From Deinococcus hopiensis KR-140 (lineage in GTDB: Bacteria; Deinococcota; Deinococci; Deinococcales; Deinococcaceae), in NCBI RefSeq assembly GCF_900176165.1, contig NZ_FWWU01000004.1, forward strand, positions 1 through 64,000: a DNA stretch of 64,000 bases. Direction: 5' to 3'. A program made the translations under genes and the position numbers. Below are positions 1 through 8,962 of this stretch, one piece after another; within the stretch, counting starts at the first letter, position 1; every line of letters starts with the position of its first letter. Under the pieces are notes generated by a model. It had not been told where the DNA came from. It saw nothing but the letters and a program-made list of their open reading frames with translations, and made no database searches.

Positions 1-175
1 CGAAGGGAATGGGGGACGGCGGCGGGCTGTAGGCCGGCAGGACAACAGGACAGGGCCGAACTGCCCCGGACAGGGGCGTTCTAAATCGATGCAGAAAGAT
101 ACTACGTTTCACCCTGCGTGGCTTCCTCTCTGCCCCTGGCCTCACCGCCCCGCGTTTCTCAGCGTGGGTGGGTCC

Positions 176-2515
176 TCAGCCGCTGACCTTGTTCGAGCGC
201 CACCAGTCCTCAAATTCTCCAGCGGGCAGGGGGCGGGCCAGCAGGTGGCCCTGGTAGGCGTCTGCGCCCAGCGCCTGCACCCGCCGCCGCTGCCACTCCT
301 GCTCGACGCCCTGCGCCACCACCGACAGGCCCAGGCTGCGGGCGAGGGCCACCGTGGCCCGCAGCAGCTGCGTGGCCCCGGCGTCGTCCTCGGTCTTGGG
401 CGTGCCAGGACGGGCCAGGGCCGCCACCACGCGCCGGTCCACCTTCAGGGCCATCAGCGGCAGCGGCAGCAGGTGCGTCAGGTCCAGGGGGCCAGCGCCC
501 ACGCCGCCCAGGCTGAGGCGCACGCCCTTGGCGGTCAGGACCTCCAGGGGCCTGACAAACCTGGCCAGGTCCGGCAGGCTGGGCAGGGCGGAGAGTTCCA
601 GTTCCAGGGCGTGGCCGGGCAGGCCTGCAGACCGCAGCGCTTTTTCCACCCATTGCCCGAAATCGGGGTGGGCCAGTTGCGCCGGCGACACGTTGACCGT
701 GACCCTCAGGGCCAGGTCCTGGGCCCGCCACACCGCCACCTGACGGCACGCTTCCCCAAGGGCCCAGCCACCGACCGACACGATAAGGCCGGTCTCCTCG
801 GCCACCGGGACGAATTCGGCCGGCGACACCTCGCCCATTTCGGGGCTGGTCCAGCGCAGCAGCGCCTCGGTGCCGTGGGGCTCGCCGCCCAGGCTCCCCT
901 GCGCCTGGTAGTGCAGGCGCAGCTCTCCGCGTTCCGGGGCATCCCGCAGCAGCCGCTCGATGTCCTGACGCCGGCGGGTGGCGGCGCGCATCTCGGGGCG
1001 AAAGACCTTTACGCCGTTCTTGCCCGCCGTCTTCACCCCGTACATGGCCGTGTCGGCGGCACTGAGAAGTTCCGAGGCGCTGCGGGCGTGGTCTGGCCAC
1101 AGCGCCACCCCGACGGACACCCCTACCGTGAAGCGCGTCCCTTCCAGCGCGAGGGGCACGGTGATGGCCTGCGCCAGCTGCTTTCCGGCTTCCCACGCTC
1201 CATCCTCGTGCGGCACTCCGGGCAGCAGCAGGGCGAATTCGTCTCCGCTGAGGCGGGCGGCGAGGCCCCCGGACGGGGTCTGGGCCGCCAGACGCGCGGC
1301 AATCTCGCGCAGGGCCGCGTCCCCCGCCGCGTGCCCCTGGGTGTCGTTGATGTTCTTGAAGCCGTCGAGGTCCGCAAACAGCAGGGCCAGGCGGCCCGCC
1401 GGCCCGGTCTGCGCTATCTTTGCGTCCAGCGCTGCCGTCAGCGCCCGGCGGTTGGGCAGGCCAGTCAGGGGATCGTGGTGGGCCAGATGCGCGAGTTCGG
1501 CCTCCCGCGCCGACAGCACGCGGTTAAGCCGGGCATTGTCGGTCAGCATCACGGTCTGGCGCGCGACCACGAGCGCGGTCACGGCGGCGGTGCCCCACAG
1601 CACCCCCTGCACCTCGGGGGTCTGCACCCCTTCCAGCCGGATCAGCAGGGAGAACGAGCCCAGCAGCGCCAGGTAGGGCGAAAAGGTGGAGAGCTGGGCT
1701 TGCCAGCGCGGGACCTCACGTTCCTCTCCTGCCGGCGCGCGCGCGGCGAGGGCCACTCCAAACCCCTCCAGCACGAAGCTCCAGGCCCACAGGGCATCGA
1801 CGGGCTGGCCGGTGCTGTAAGCCCCCGTCGTGCTCAGGTAGGCGAACAGGTAGTCGCCCACGATATTGAGCAGTAACCCCGCCGCGAACAGCCCCTCGTA
1901 GGTCCGCAGACGCTGACGGCGAAACACCACCAGCAGCAGCAGGCTGAGAAGGGCGAGGTCCAGCGCCGGGTACATCAGCGTGACCAGGCGGTTGAGCAGT
2001 GGTTCGGCGGCGTTCGTCGCCACCCGCGCCAGGAACAGCTGCCAGGAAAAGACGCCCACTGCGCCCACCACAGTCAGGCTGTCGAGGGCCAGACGGGCCG
2101 TGGAGAGCGCGCGCAGCGGCACCTGCGCCAGCCGCAGTAAGGCCACGCCCTGGGCCAGGTAGGCCAGGAAGTACAGGGTGTCGGCCAACGAGGGAAAGGG
2201 TGGGACCTTCAGAATCAGTTCGAGGTACGTCCAGGTGCCCTCGGCCGCGAACCGGATGACCGCCATGACCAGCAGCCAGCGGAAAGCTGGACGCAACGGT
2301 CCCGAACTGTCCCGGCCCACCTGCGCCGTTACCGCCATAAACAGCCCCACGACCAGCAGGTAGTGCAGGTCCGAGTACCACTCGCGCCATTCCCGGCCTC
2401 CCCAGCCGAAGGCCAGCCACGCCGAATGCAGCAGGCCGCTGAAGGCGAGCAGCCCCAGCGTAAGGAGAAGCGGGGAGCGGCGCGCGGTCTGCATCAGGGC
2501 TTCAGATTGTGCCAC
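176..2515 (-). CDS. Membrane GGDEF-EAL protein; EAL domain degenerate
   Basis: A 779-residue protein with about eight hydrophobic segments in residues 10-325, then a GGDEF domain (about 340-500) and an EAL domain (about 515-770). The cyclase signature reads SGDEF (423-427) with a preceding DxDGFKxIND block, so diguanylate cyclase activity is plausible. No RxxD inhibitory site is seen upstream of it. The EAL domain keeps EALLRW, NVSP and KVDR. Its loop normally read DDFGTG is GGVGAG (669-674), the ELTE motif is ELSA, and AEGVE is AQGVE, so metal-binding and catalytic acids are missing. I infer a cyclase with a non-catalytic, possibly c-di-GMP-binding EAL domain. The start is GTG at 2515; an ATG seven codons in (2494) is an alternative. 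No partner gene is adjacent. Confidence 0.9.
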   Translation of the reverse strand: MAQSEALMQTARRSPLLLTLGLLAFSGLLHSAWLAFGWGGREWREWYSDLHYLLVVGLFMAVTAQVGRDSSGPLRPAFRWLLVMAVIRFAAEGTWTYLELILKVPPFPSLADTLYFLAYLAQGVALLRLAQVPLRALSTARLALDSLTVVGAVGVFSWQLFLARVATNAAEPLLNRLVTLMYPALDLALLSLLLLVVFRRQRLRTYEGLFAAGLLLNIVGDYLFAYLSTTGAYSTGQPVDALWAWSFVLEGFGVALAARAPAGEEREVPRWQAQLSTFSPYLALLGSFSLLIRLEGVQTPEVQGVLWGTAAVTALVVARQTVMLTDNARLNRVLSAREAELAHLAHHDPLTGLPNRRALTAALDAKIAQTGPAGRLALLFADLDGFKNINDTQGHAAGDAALREIAARLAAQTPSGGLAARLSGDEFALLLPGVPHEDGAWEAGKQLAQAITVPLALEGTRFTVGVSVGVALWPDHARSASELLSAADTAMYGVKTAGKNGVKVFRPEMRAATRRRQDIERLLRDAPERGELRLHYQAQGSLGGEPHGTEALLRWTSPEMGEVSPAEFVPVAEETGLIVSVGGWALGEACRQVAVWRAQDLALRVTVNVSPAQLAHPDFGQWVEKALRSAGLPGHALELELSALPSLPDLARFVRPLEVLTAKGVRLSLGGVGAGPLDLTHLLPLPLMALKVDRRVVAALARPGTPKTEDDAGATQLLRATVALARSLGLSVVAQGVEQEWQRRRVQALGADAYQGHLLARPLPAGEFEDWWRSNKVSG

Positions 2516-3035
2516 GGGACCTGACAGGACTGTGACCGCCCACCGGGGGTAGAGATCCCGTCCACAAGCCTTTTTGGCCCGTCATTGTCGCGGAGGGTCT
2601 CCGCGCCGCGAAGGACGGCAGAGGCTGTAAAGTGCCCGTAAAGTCACAACAGCGGCTGGTACAAAACGCCGGAATTGGCGCAGGTCAGAGACAACACCGC
2701 GGGAATCACGGCTTTTGCGCTTCGACCAACCAACACGATCCGAAAACATCAGAAGTACCGAAAGTCTAGGCAGCCCGAATTCTCCATCTGCGTCCCGCAA
2801 GACGTCATGAAGGGCCTGTTCCGTGAGCGGTCACATCTGCGTAAAGAGAGGTAAAAAACGAAACCGCTTCTCCCAGCCTGTCTTGACAGGGGGTGGTACG
2901 AGGGTGCTTTAATTGTCACAAAGAAATTCCGCATAGAGGTGCTGTGGCAAGGGGTCCATTTCGTGGCCTCACCGGCGTTCGTCCGTTTCCCACTCTCACC
3001 CTGTCTCCACGCCAGAGACTGGAAAGGAAGGCCCC
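2516..3035. other. Divergent intergenic region, 520 bp
   Basis: No convincing gene. It separates the GGDEF gene (minus) from the sugar transporter operon (plus). The only clear signal is a sigma-70-like promoter near 2883-2913, annotated separately. A-rich stretches (gtaaag repeats at about 2630-2650 and 2843-2860) could hold regulator sites, but no clean palindrome was found. Confidence 0.5.
2883..2913 (+). promoter_or_regulatory. Candidate promoter of the sugar ABC operon
   Basis: TTGACA at 2883-2888 is a perfect -35 hexamer. CTTTAA/TTTAAT at 2907-2913 is a usable -10 with 18-19 bp spacing. It lies about 120 bp upstream of the binding-protein start, leaving a long leader. A partner operator was not identified. 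Confidence 0.5.
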
Positions 3036-4013
3036 ATGAAGTCCTCCCGTCATCTCCTGACTGCTGCCCTCGCCCTCACCGCCACCGGCTTTACGGTGGT
3101 CGCTGTGGCCCAGGGACTGCCCAAGCTGGCCCAGAAAAAGACCTATAAGGTGGGCTTCGCCCAGACCGAGAGCAACAACCCCTGGCGCATCGCGCAGACC
3201 AAAAGCATGCAGGACGAGGCCAAGAAGCTGGGGTACCAGCTGGTCTACACCGACGCGGGCGGCTCGGCGGCCAAGCAGGTCAGCGACGTGGACTCCATGA
3301 TCGCGCAACGGGTGGACGCCATCTTCCTCGCCCCACGTGAGGAAAAGCCCCTGGCCGCCGCCGTGAAAAAGGCCCGCGCCGCCGGGATTCCCGTGATTCT
3401 GCTCGACCGCAACGTCGATCAGAAGCTCGCCAAGGCGGGGACCGACTACGTGACATTCATTGGCAGCGATTTCATCCTGGAAGGCCAGCGGGTGGGCCAG
3501 TGGCTCGCCAAGAACATGAAGGGTGAGGCCAGGATTGTCCAGCTGCTGGGCACCACGGGGTCCTCGCCCGCCAACGACCGCCGCGCCGGCTTTGAGCAGG
3601 CGATCAAGGGCAAGGCGAACATGAAAATCCTGGCTTCCCAGACCGGCGACTTCGCCCGCGACAAGGGCCGTCAGGTCATGGAGACGTTGCTGCAGGCCCA
3701 TCCCGACGTGAACGTGGTGTACGCCCACAACGACGAGATGGCCATCGGCGCGATCGCTGCGCTGGAAGCCGCCGGCAAGAAGCCCGGCAAAGACGTGATG
3801 GTGCTGTCCATCGACGGTGGGCGCGAGGCTGTGCAGCTCGTGGTTGACGGCAAGATCAACTACGTCGTGGAGTGCAACCCCAAGTTCGGGCCCAAGGCCT
3901 TCGAGACGCTGAAAAACTACGCGGCGGGCAAGAAGATCGCCGCCAAGATCATCAATCCAGACCGCGAGTACAACGCCCAGAACGCCAAACAGCTCGTCGG
4001 CTCGGCCTACTGA
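3036..4013 (+). CDS. ytfQ: Sugar ABC transporter substrate-binding protein (YtfQ-like)
   Basis: Periplasmic-type sugar-binding protein of the ribose/galactofuranose family, 325 residues. It has an N-terminal signal peptide (Lys/Arg then a hydrophobic run ending near VAVAQG). Blocks match my memory of Escherichia coli YtfQ: FAQTESNNPWR, LLDRNVD, ILEGQRVGQWL, SQTGDFARDKGRQVMET and VYAHNDEMAIGAI. It should capture a furanose-type sugar and hand it to the permeases encoded downstream. The start ATG is preceded by an AAGGAAG Shine-Dalgarno. A hairpin follows the gene, as is common where the binding protein is made in excess. Substrate galactofuranose is inferred from similarity only. Confidence 0.85.
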   Translation: MKSSRHLLTAALALTATGFTVVAVAQGLPKLAQKKTYKVGFAQTESNNPWRIAQTKSMQDEAKKLGYQLVYTDAGGSAAKQVSDVDSMIAQRVDAIFLAPREEKPLAAAVKKARAAGIPVILLDRNVDQKLAKAGTDYVTFIGSDFILEGQRVGQWLAKNMKGEARIVQLLGTTGSSPANDRRAGFEQAIKGKANMKILASQTGDFARDKGRQVMETLLQAHPDVNVVYAHNDEMAIGAIAALEAAGKKPGKDVMVLSIDGGREAVQLVVDGKINYVVECNPKFGPKAFETLKNYAAGKKIAAKIINPDREYNAQNAKQLVGSAY

Positions 4014-4027
4014 TCTCCGCTTGCCCG

Positions 4028-4060
4028 GAGGGCACCTTTGCGGGTGCCCTCTTTGGGCTT
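4028..4060 (+). terminator. Intercistronic hairpin between ytfQ and ytfR
   Basis: A perfect 9-bp stem, GAGGGCACC (4028-4036) with GGTGCCCTC (4043-4051), loop TTTGCG, followed by TTT and then GGGCTTTTT. It sits right after the binding-protein stop and probably attenuates transcription into the ATPase gene or protects the upstream message. It also argues that the ATPase starts at 4086 and not inside this hairpin. Confidence 0.7.
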
Positions 4061-4085
4061 TTTCCCCTCCTTTCAAGGCGGCACT

Positions 4086-5630
4086 GTGGAACAAGGTCAA
4101 CCTCTGCTCGTGATGCAGGGCATTCAGAAAAGTTTCTCGGGCGTGCCGGCCCTGCGTGAAGCCAGCCTGCGGGTGGGCCAGGGCGAGGTCCACGCCCTGA
4201 TCGGTCAGAACGGGGCGGGCAAGTCCACCCTCATCAAGATCCTGACCGGCGCCTATCGCCGCGACGCGGGCACCGTCACCTTTGCGGGCCAGGAGGTGAA
4301 CTTCGCCTCGCCCCAGGCTGCGCAGCTCGGCGGCATCAGCACGATCTACCAGGAAGTGAATCTGGTGGGCTTTCGCAGCGTGACCGAAAATATCTTTCTG
4401 GGGCGCGAACTGAGGCGGGGTCCCTTCCTCGACTGGGGACGCATGAACGCTGAGGCCCGGCAGGTGCTCGAGCGCTTCAACGTCCGGGTAGACGTGACCC
4501 GGCCCCTCATGTCGTACAGCGTGGCCGTGCAGCAGATGGTGGCCGTCGCCCGCGCCGTGTCGTTTCGCAGCCGGCTGGTCATCATGGACGAGCCCACCTC
4601 GTCCCTTGACGACCGCGAGGTGGAAACGCTGTTCGGCGTGATCCGGCAGCTGAAGGCCGAGGGGGTGTCGGTCGTCTTCGTCTCGCACCGCCTTGACGAG
4701 CTGTACGCGGTGTGTGACCGCATCACGGTCATGCGCGACGGGCGTACGGTGGACGAACGGGCGATGGTGGATATCGGCAAGCTTGAGCTCGTCGCCCGCA
4801 TGCTCGGCAAGGAGGTCGGCGAACTGCGCCGCGAGGGCGAGACGGCCTTTGTCCGGAACAGCGGCCCACGTGGCGAGGCCCTGCTGGAAGGCCACCGCCT
4901 TCAGACGGGTGGAGCGCTGCGCGGCGCGGATGTGGAGGTCCGGGCAGGCGAGATCGTGGGCCTGGCAGGGCTGCTGGGCTCGGGGCGCACGGAGACGGCG
5001 AGGGCCGTGTTCGGCGCAGATCCTCTGACCGGCGGTGAGCTGCATGTGTCGGGTCGCCCCGCGCGGTGGCGCTCGCCCGCGGACGCGATTCGCGCAGGGA
5101 TCGGCTTTTGCTCCGAGGACCGCAAGGTCGAGGGCATCATTCCCGACATGTCGGTGCGCGAGAACCTGACGCTGGCGCTGCTGCCGGCGCTGTCGCGCGG
5201 CGGCGTGGTGGACCCGGCGCGGCAGGCCGAGATCGTGGACCGCTTCATCGCCCGGCTGGGCATCAAGACGGCCGGACCGGATCAGAAGATCCGCGAGCTG
5301 TCGGGCGGCAACCAGCAGAAGGTCCTGCTGGCACGCTGGCTGTGCCTGAATCCAAAGCTCCTGATCCTGGACGAGCCCACCCGCGGCATCGATGTGGGCG
5401 CAAAAGGGGAGATCCAGGCCCTGCTCAGCGAACTGGCGCGGGAGGGCCTGGGCGTGCTGATGATCAGCAGTGAACTCGAGGAACTCTCGGAGGGCGCGGA
5501 CCGGGTGGTGGTCATGCGAGACGGGCGCAGCGTGGCTGAACTGCCGCGCGCAGAGCTGACCCAAGACGCGATCATGAACGCGATGGCGCACGGTCCGGGC
5601 GAGGTCCCCGCCGCCGGAGGTCCTGCGTGA
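4086..5630 (+). CDS. ytfR: Sugar ABC transporter ATPase, two nucleotide-binding domains (YtfR-like)
   Basis: ATP-hydrolysing subunit of the sugar importer, 514 residues, with the tandem NBD layout of RbsA/YtfR proteins. NBD1 has Walker A GQNGAGKST, Walker B LVIMDEPTSSLD and an atypical signature (YSVAVQQMVAVARA). NBD2 has a degenerate Walker A (GLLGSGRTETA), a good LSGGNQQKVLLARW signature and LLILDEPTRGID. Such asymmetry is normal for the family. I chose GTG 4086 over the upstream TTG at 4038 because the latter lies in the terminator hairpin and AAGGCGG sits at the right distance from 4086. The stop overlaps the next start (GTGA). Confidence 0.92.
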   Translation: MEQGQPLLVMQGIQKSFSGVPALREASLRVGQGEVHALIGQNGAGKSTLIKILTGAYRRDAGTVTFAGQEVNFASPQAAQLGGISTIYQEVNLVGFRSVTENIFLGRELRRGPFLDWGRMNAEARQVLERFNVRVDVTRPLMSYSVAVQQMVAVARAVSFRSRLVIMDEPTSSLDDREVETLFGVIRQLKAEGVSVVFVSHRLDELYAVCDRITVMRDGRTVDERAMVDIGKLELVARMLGKEVGELRREGETAFVRNSGPRGEALLEGHRLQTGGALRGADVEVRAGEIVGLAGLLGSGRTETARAVFGADPLTGGELHVSGRPARWRSPADAIRAGIGFCSEDRKVEGIIPDMSVRENLTLALLPALSRGGVVDPARQAEIVDRFIARLGIKTAGPDQKIRELSGGNQQKVLLARWLCLNPKLLILDEPTRGIDVGAKGEIQALLSELAREGLGVLMISSELEELSEGADRVVVMRDGRSVAELPRAELTQDAIMNAMAHGPGEVPAAGGPA

Positions 5631-6622
5631 GCCGCCCGGAAGCCGCGCCTCCCGCAGCCGTTCCCGCCTCCGGCAGCCCTCGCCGGCGGCCAGCGTCCTC
5701 GCTGCTTGGGCCGCTCGTCGCCCTCGCCGTGCTGCTGGTGTTCAACGCGGCCCTCACGCCCCATTTCCTGACGGCCCAGACCCTCAGTGTGAACCTGACG
5801 CAGGTGGCAACCACCGTGATCGTCGCCGTGGGCATGACGCTCGTCATCGCCACTGGAGGCATCGATCTGTCGGTGGGTGCCCTGATGGCGATCAGCGGGG
5901 CGCTGGCCCCCATGCTCTTCTTGCATCCACCGCTGGGCAGTCCGGCGCTGGGCGTGGGCCTGGCCTTCGTGCTGCCCGTGCTGGTGGCCGGGCTGTTCGG
6001 GCTGTTCAACGGCGCGCTCGTCACGCGGGTGGGGTTGCAGCCCTTTATCGCCACCCTGATCCTGTTTATCGCGGGGCGCGGCATCGCGCAGGTGGTCACC
6101 AACGGCCAGCTGCAGACCTTCAGCAACGCCACCTTTCAGTACGTCGGCCTGGGGCGCCCCCTGGGAATCCCCTTTCAGGTGATCCTGATGGTGCTCGTGG
6201 TGGCGCTGTTCGCGTGGGTTCTTGGGCGTACGGTCTTCGGGCGCTACGTGCTGGCCGTGGGCGGCAACGAGGCGGCGGCACGACTGGCCGGGGTCCCCGT
6301 GGCGCGGGTCAAGCTGGCGGTATACGGGATCACCGGGCTGCTGTCGGGGCTGGCCGGCCTGATTGTGATTGCCATCAACGCCTCGGCGGACGCCAACCAG
6401 GTCGGGCAGAACATGGAGCTCGACGCCATTGCCGCCGTCGCGGTGGGCGGAACGGCCCTGACCGGCGGGCGGGCCACCGTGATCGGGACGCTGCTGGGCG
6501 CGCTGATCATCCAGCTGATCCGCTACTCCCTGCTGGCCCGGGGCGTTCCTGACGCCGTGGCCCTCGTCGTCAAGGCCGCGATCATCCTGGTGGCCGTGTA
6601 CATCCAGCGTTCGCGCCGCTGA
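5627..6622 (+). CDS. ytfT: Sugar ABC transporter permease (YtfT-like)
   Basis: Inner-membrane permease of 331 residues, BPD_transp_2 type, with about nine hydrophobic helices. Family motifs are visible: VAVGMTLVIATGGIDLSVG in the N-terminal third, AVGGNEAAARLAGV in the cytoplasmic EAA-like loop that contacts the ATPase, and AIAAVAVGGTALTGG near the C-terminus. It starts at GTG with a 4-bp overlap with the ATPase gene, so translation is probably coupled. It should pair with the permease encoded next to form a heterodimeric channel, as in the YtfT-YjfF transporter. Confidence 0.9.
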   Translation: MSRPEAAPPAAVPASGSPRRRPASSLLGPLVALAVLLVFNAALTPHFLTAQTLSVNLTQVATTVIVAVGMTLVIATGGIDLSVGALMAISGALAPMLFLHPPLGSPALGVGLAFVLPVLVAGLFGLFNGALVTRVGLQPFIATLILFIAGRGIAQVVTNGQLQTFSNATFQYVGLGRPLGIPFQVILMVLVVALFAWVLGRTVFGRYVLAVGGNEAAARLAGVPVARVKLAVYGITGLLSGLAGLIVIAINASADANQVGQNMELDAIAAVAVGGTALTGGRATVIGTLLGALIIQLIRYSLLARGVPDAVALVVKAAIILVAVYIQRSRR

Positions 6623-6638
6623 AGAAAGGAGGTTCAAC

Positions 6639-7649
6639 TTGTCTGTTCCCACCCCCGCCGCGCCCGGCCGGCGCACGTCCCGCCTGCAGGCCGCCCCGCT
6701 GATTCAGCGCTACGGCGTGCTGCTGGCCCTCGGGCTGCTCGTGCTGTTCGGAGCCCTGCGCTACGAGGGCTTCTTGTCGGCCTACAACGTCTTTACTGTC
6801 CTGAGCTACAACTCGATGTTCGGCCTCGTGGCGCTGGGCATGGCCTTCGTGATTATGACGGGCGGCATCGACCTCAGCGTGGGCAGCGTGGCCGCCTTCG
6901 CGAGCGTGGTGGCCGCCGTCCTCAGTCCGCATGGGCTGTGGCCCGCGCTTCTCGGCGCGGTCGCCGCCGCCACACTGCTGGGGCTGATCAACGGGCTGGT
7001 GATCGCGTACCTCAAGATCCTGCCGTTTATCACCACCCTCGCCATGCTGCTCGCTGCGCGGGGCCTGGCGCTGATCTTCTCGAACAACCAGTCGGTGTCG
7101 GCCGACACGGACCACGGTTTCACCACCTTCGGACAGGGCAATGTTGGCGGCGTCCCGTACACGGCCATCGTGCTGTTTGCGGCCTTCCTGATCGGCATGG
7201 TGGTGCTGCGCCTGACCCGCTTCGGGCGGCACGTGCTTGCTGTGGGCGGCAACGAGGAAGCCGCCCGGCTGATGGGCCTGCCCGTCGAGCGCACGCTCGT
7301 GTGGGTGTACGTGCTCTCGGGCGCGCTCGCGGGACTGGCAGGCGTAATCCTCGCCTCGCAGTTCAGCGCGGGGCAGCCCACCGAGGGGCTCGGCTGGGAA
7401 CTCACCGCCATCGCCGCCGTCGTTGTGGGCGGCACCCTGCTTACCGGCGGCAGCGGTTCGGTGGGCTCCACCCTGGTGGGCGTGTTGCTGCTGGGCATCA
7501 TCTTCAACATCCTCAATTTCGAGAACGGGCGCGGGACCCTGACCCTCAGCGCCTACTGGCAGTCGGTCATTCGCGGTGCGTTCCTCCTTGTGGTGGTGGT
7601 GCTGCAAAACCGCCTGACCCGGGGGCCGTCCGTGAAGGAAGGCTCCTGA
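6639..7649 (+). CDS. yjfF: Sugar ABC transporter permease (YjfF-like)
   Basis: Second permease of the importer, 336 residues, with the same family signatures as its neighbour: VIMTGGIDLSVGSVAA, AVGGNEEAARLMGLPVE and AIAAVVVGGTLLTGG. Two distinct permeases next to a YtfQ-like binding protein fit the galactofuranose-type system better than a ribose system, which uses one permease. The start codon is TTG at 6639, supported by a strong AAAGGAGGT Shine-Dalgarno at 6624-6632. It is 16 bp downstream of the first permease gene. Confidence 0.9.
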   Translation: MSVPTPAAPGRRTSRLQAAPLIQRYGVLLALGLLVLFGALRYEGFLSAYNVFTVLSYNSMFGLVALGMAFVIMTGGIDLSVGSVAAFASVVAAVLSPHGLWPALLGAVAAATLLGLINGLVIAYLKILPFITTLAMLLAARGLALIFSNNQSVSADTDHGFTTFGQGNVGGVPYTAIVLFAAFLIGMVVLRLTRFGRHVLAVGGNEEAARLMGLPVERTLVWVYVLSGALAGLAGVILASQFSAGQPTEGLGWELTAIAAVVVGGTLLTGGSGSVGSTLVGVLLLGIIFNILNFENGRGTLTLSAYWQSVIRGAFLLVVVVLQNRLTRGPSVKEGS

Positions 7650-7730
7650 AGTCTGCCTCACCGTCCTCCCCCTGTAAAAGGCGTACCTTTCCCCTGCTGT
7701 TCCCCTTCGCATCTCTCCAAGGAGGAATTC

Positions 7731-8648
7731 ATGACCGCCATGAATGACAAGCCCGCGCCGTCGATGTCCATGAGTGCTGAAGCGGCTGCGCCGCAGGCTC
7801 CGGACAAGCCCATCAACGCCACCCCCTATGCCGATCCGCAGTACAACGTGCCCACCATCATGGCCGCCCTGTACGGTGACGGCATCCTGGGCCTCAAGGG
7901 GGCCTTTTCCCGCGAGTGGGTGGCAAAGCTCGGTGAGGAGCTGGCCGTGCTGTACACCCAGGCCCTGGCCCGGCCTGGCGGCGCGGTGGGACGCGGCACC
8001 AACCGCCACTACGTCGAGATACACCCAGAGGACATCAGCGGTTTTCTGGACCTGATCACCCATCCCTGGGTGCAGACGGTGTGCGCCTCGGTGCTGGGGC
8101 CCAACTACAAGATCGTGGAGATCGGCTTCGACGTGCCCAACCCTGGATCGAAGGACCAGCCCTGGCACCGAGACTTCCGCGCTGCCGAGGAAACGCTGGT
8201 GGACCGCCGCCTGAACTCGCTGGCCTTCAACCTCACCACCGTGGATGTGGAGGAGGACATGGGGCCTTTTGAGATTGCCCCGGGTACGCAGTGGGACGAC
8301 CCCAGTGAGTACGACCACGGCATGTTTCCGCCGACTTCGCTGTATTCCCGTTATGAGGCCCTGGCCCAGCGCAAGATGCCCAAGATGGGCGACATCTCGG
8401 TGCGAAGCGCCCTGACCATCCACCGCGGTACCGCGAACACCAGCGACAAACCGCGCCCCGTCCTCGTGCTTGGCGTGGACGCGCCGGGCGCGGGTCACGA
8501 CGAGTGGCACGACCTGCAGTTCACCCGGGGCTATTACGCGCAGTTGCCGCAGGAGGTCCGCGACCACCTGATCTGCCGCGTGGTGGACGAACTCGAACCC
8601 ATCGTGCAGGGCCACACCATCGAGGGCCTGATGATGGGCGACGCCTGA
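7731..8648 (+). CDS. Phytanoyl-CoA dioxygenase (PhyH) family protein
   Basis: Fe(II)/2-oxoglutarate-dependent oxygenase of the PhyH family, 305 residues. The metal triad looks intact: HxD in QPWHRDF and a distal His in LTIHRGTANTSDKPRP, whose Arg would bind 2-oxoglutarate. Such enzymes hydroxylate small molecules, and the substrate here is unknown. It lies 81 bp after the permease gene behind a strong AAGGAGGAATTC ribosome site, so it is probably co-transcribed. That suggests it acts on the imported compound. There is a small hairpin (AAAGG/CCTTT) at about 7677-7690 in the gap. No transmembrane segment or signal peptide is visible, so it should be cytoplasmic. Confidence 0.85.
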   Translation: MTAMNDKPAPSMSMSAEAAAPQAPDKPINATPYADPQYNVPTIMAALYGDGILGLKGAFSREWVAKLGEELAVLYTQALARPGGAVGRGTNRHYVEIHPEDISGFLDLITHPWVQTVCASVLGPNYKIVEIGFDVPNPGSKDQPWHRDFRAAEETLVDRRLNSLAFNLTTVDVEEDMGPFEIAPGTQWDDPSEYDHGMFPPTSLYSRYEALAQRKMPKMGDISVRSALTIHRGTANTSDKPRPVLVLGVDAPGAGHDEWHDLQFTRGYYAQLPQEVRDHLICRVVDELEPIVQGHTIEGLMMGDA

Positions 8649-8651
8649 GCC

Positions 8652-8891
8652 GTGGCCGAGTACGGCACGGTGGTGGCCCACTTCGGTGAGGCGGCCTTCC
8701 CCGGCCGCCTGGAGGCTCTGGAAGGCGGGCGCGGGATGATGCGCGTATCCCTGTCGGGCGACAGCTCTGCCCTCACGGAAGGGAGTGAGGGCGTGCTCGA
8801 GATGCACGACGGCGGACGCTTCCGGGTGACCGTCACCGAGCGGTTGCCGGGCGAAAACGAACTGCGAATGAAGTTGCTGGGCAAGGGCTGA
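8652..8891 (+). CDS. Small hypothetical protein at the end of the sugar operon
   Basis: A 79-residue acidic protein starting at GTG, three bases after the dioxygenase stop. It is rich in beta-forming segments (TVVAHFGE, GMMRVSLSGD, GRFRVTVTERL) and has no Cys, no signal peptide and no membrane helix. I do not recognise the family. Tight spacing and shared strand place it in the ytfQRT-yjfF-phyH operon, which ends with the terminator just downstream. Coding potential is supported by GC-rich third positions like the neighbours. Confidence 0.65.
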   Translation: MAEYGTVVAHFGEAAFPGRLEALEGGRGMMRVSLSGDSSALTEGSEGVLEMHDGGRFRVTVTERLPGENELRMKLLGKG

Positions 8892-8910
8892 TCCTCCCTT
8901 TCCCCGAAGC

Positions 8911-8946
8911 GCCCTTCAGGACCTGTGCCTGAGGGGCCTACTTTTT
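8911..8946 (+). terminator. Rho-independent terminator of the sugar operon
   Basis: A 10-bp stem, GCCCTTCAGG (8911-8920) with CCTGAGGGGC (8928-8937, one G-U pair), loop ACCTGTG, followed by CTACTTTTTG. Confidence 0.85.
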
Positions 8947-8962
8947 GTCCCCCTGTCTCACG

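Noticed and set aside
2916..5591. 891-residue open frame on the minus strand opposite the sugar transporter genes
   Set aside because: It is antisense to clear ABC genes. Composition is His/Gln/Ala/Arg-rich with no recognisable motif, the usual by-product of very GC-rich codon use.
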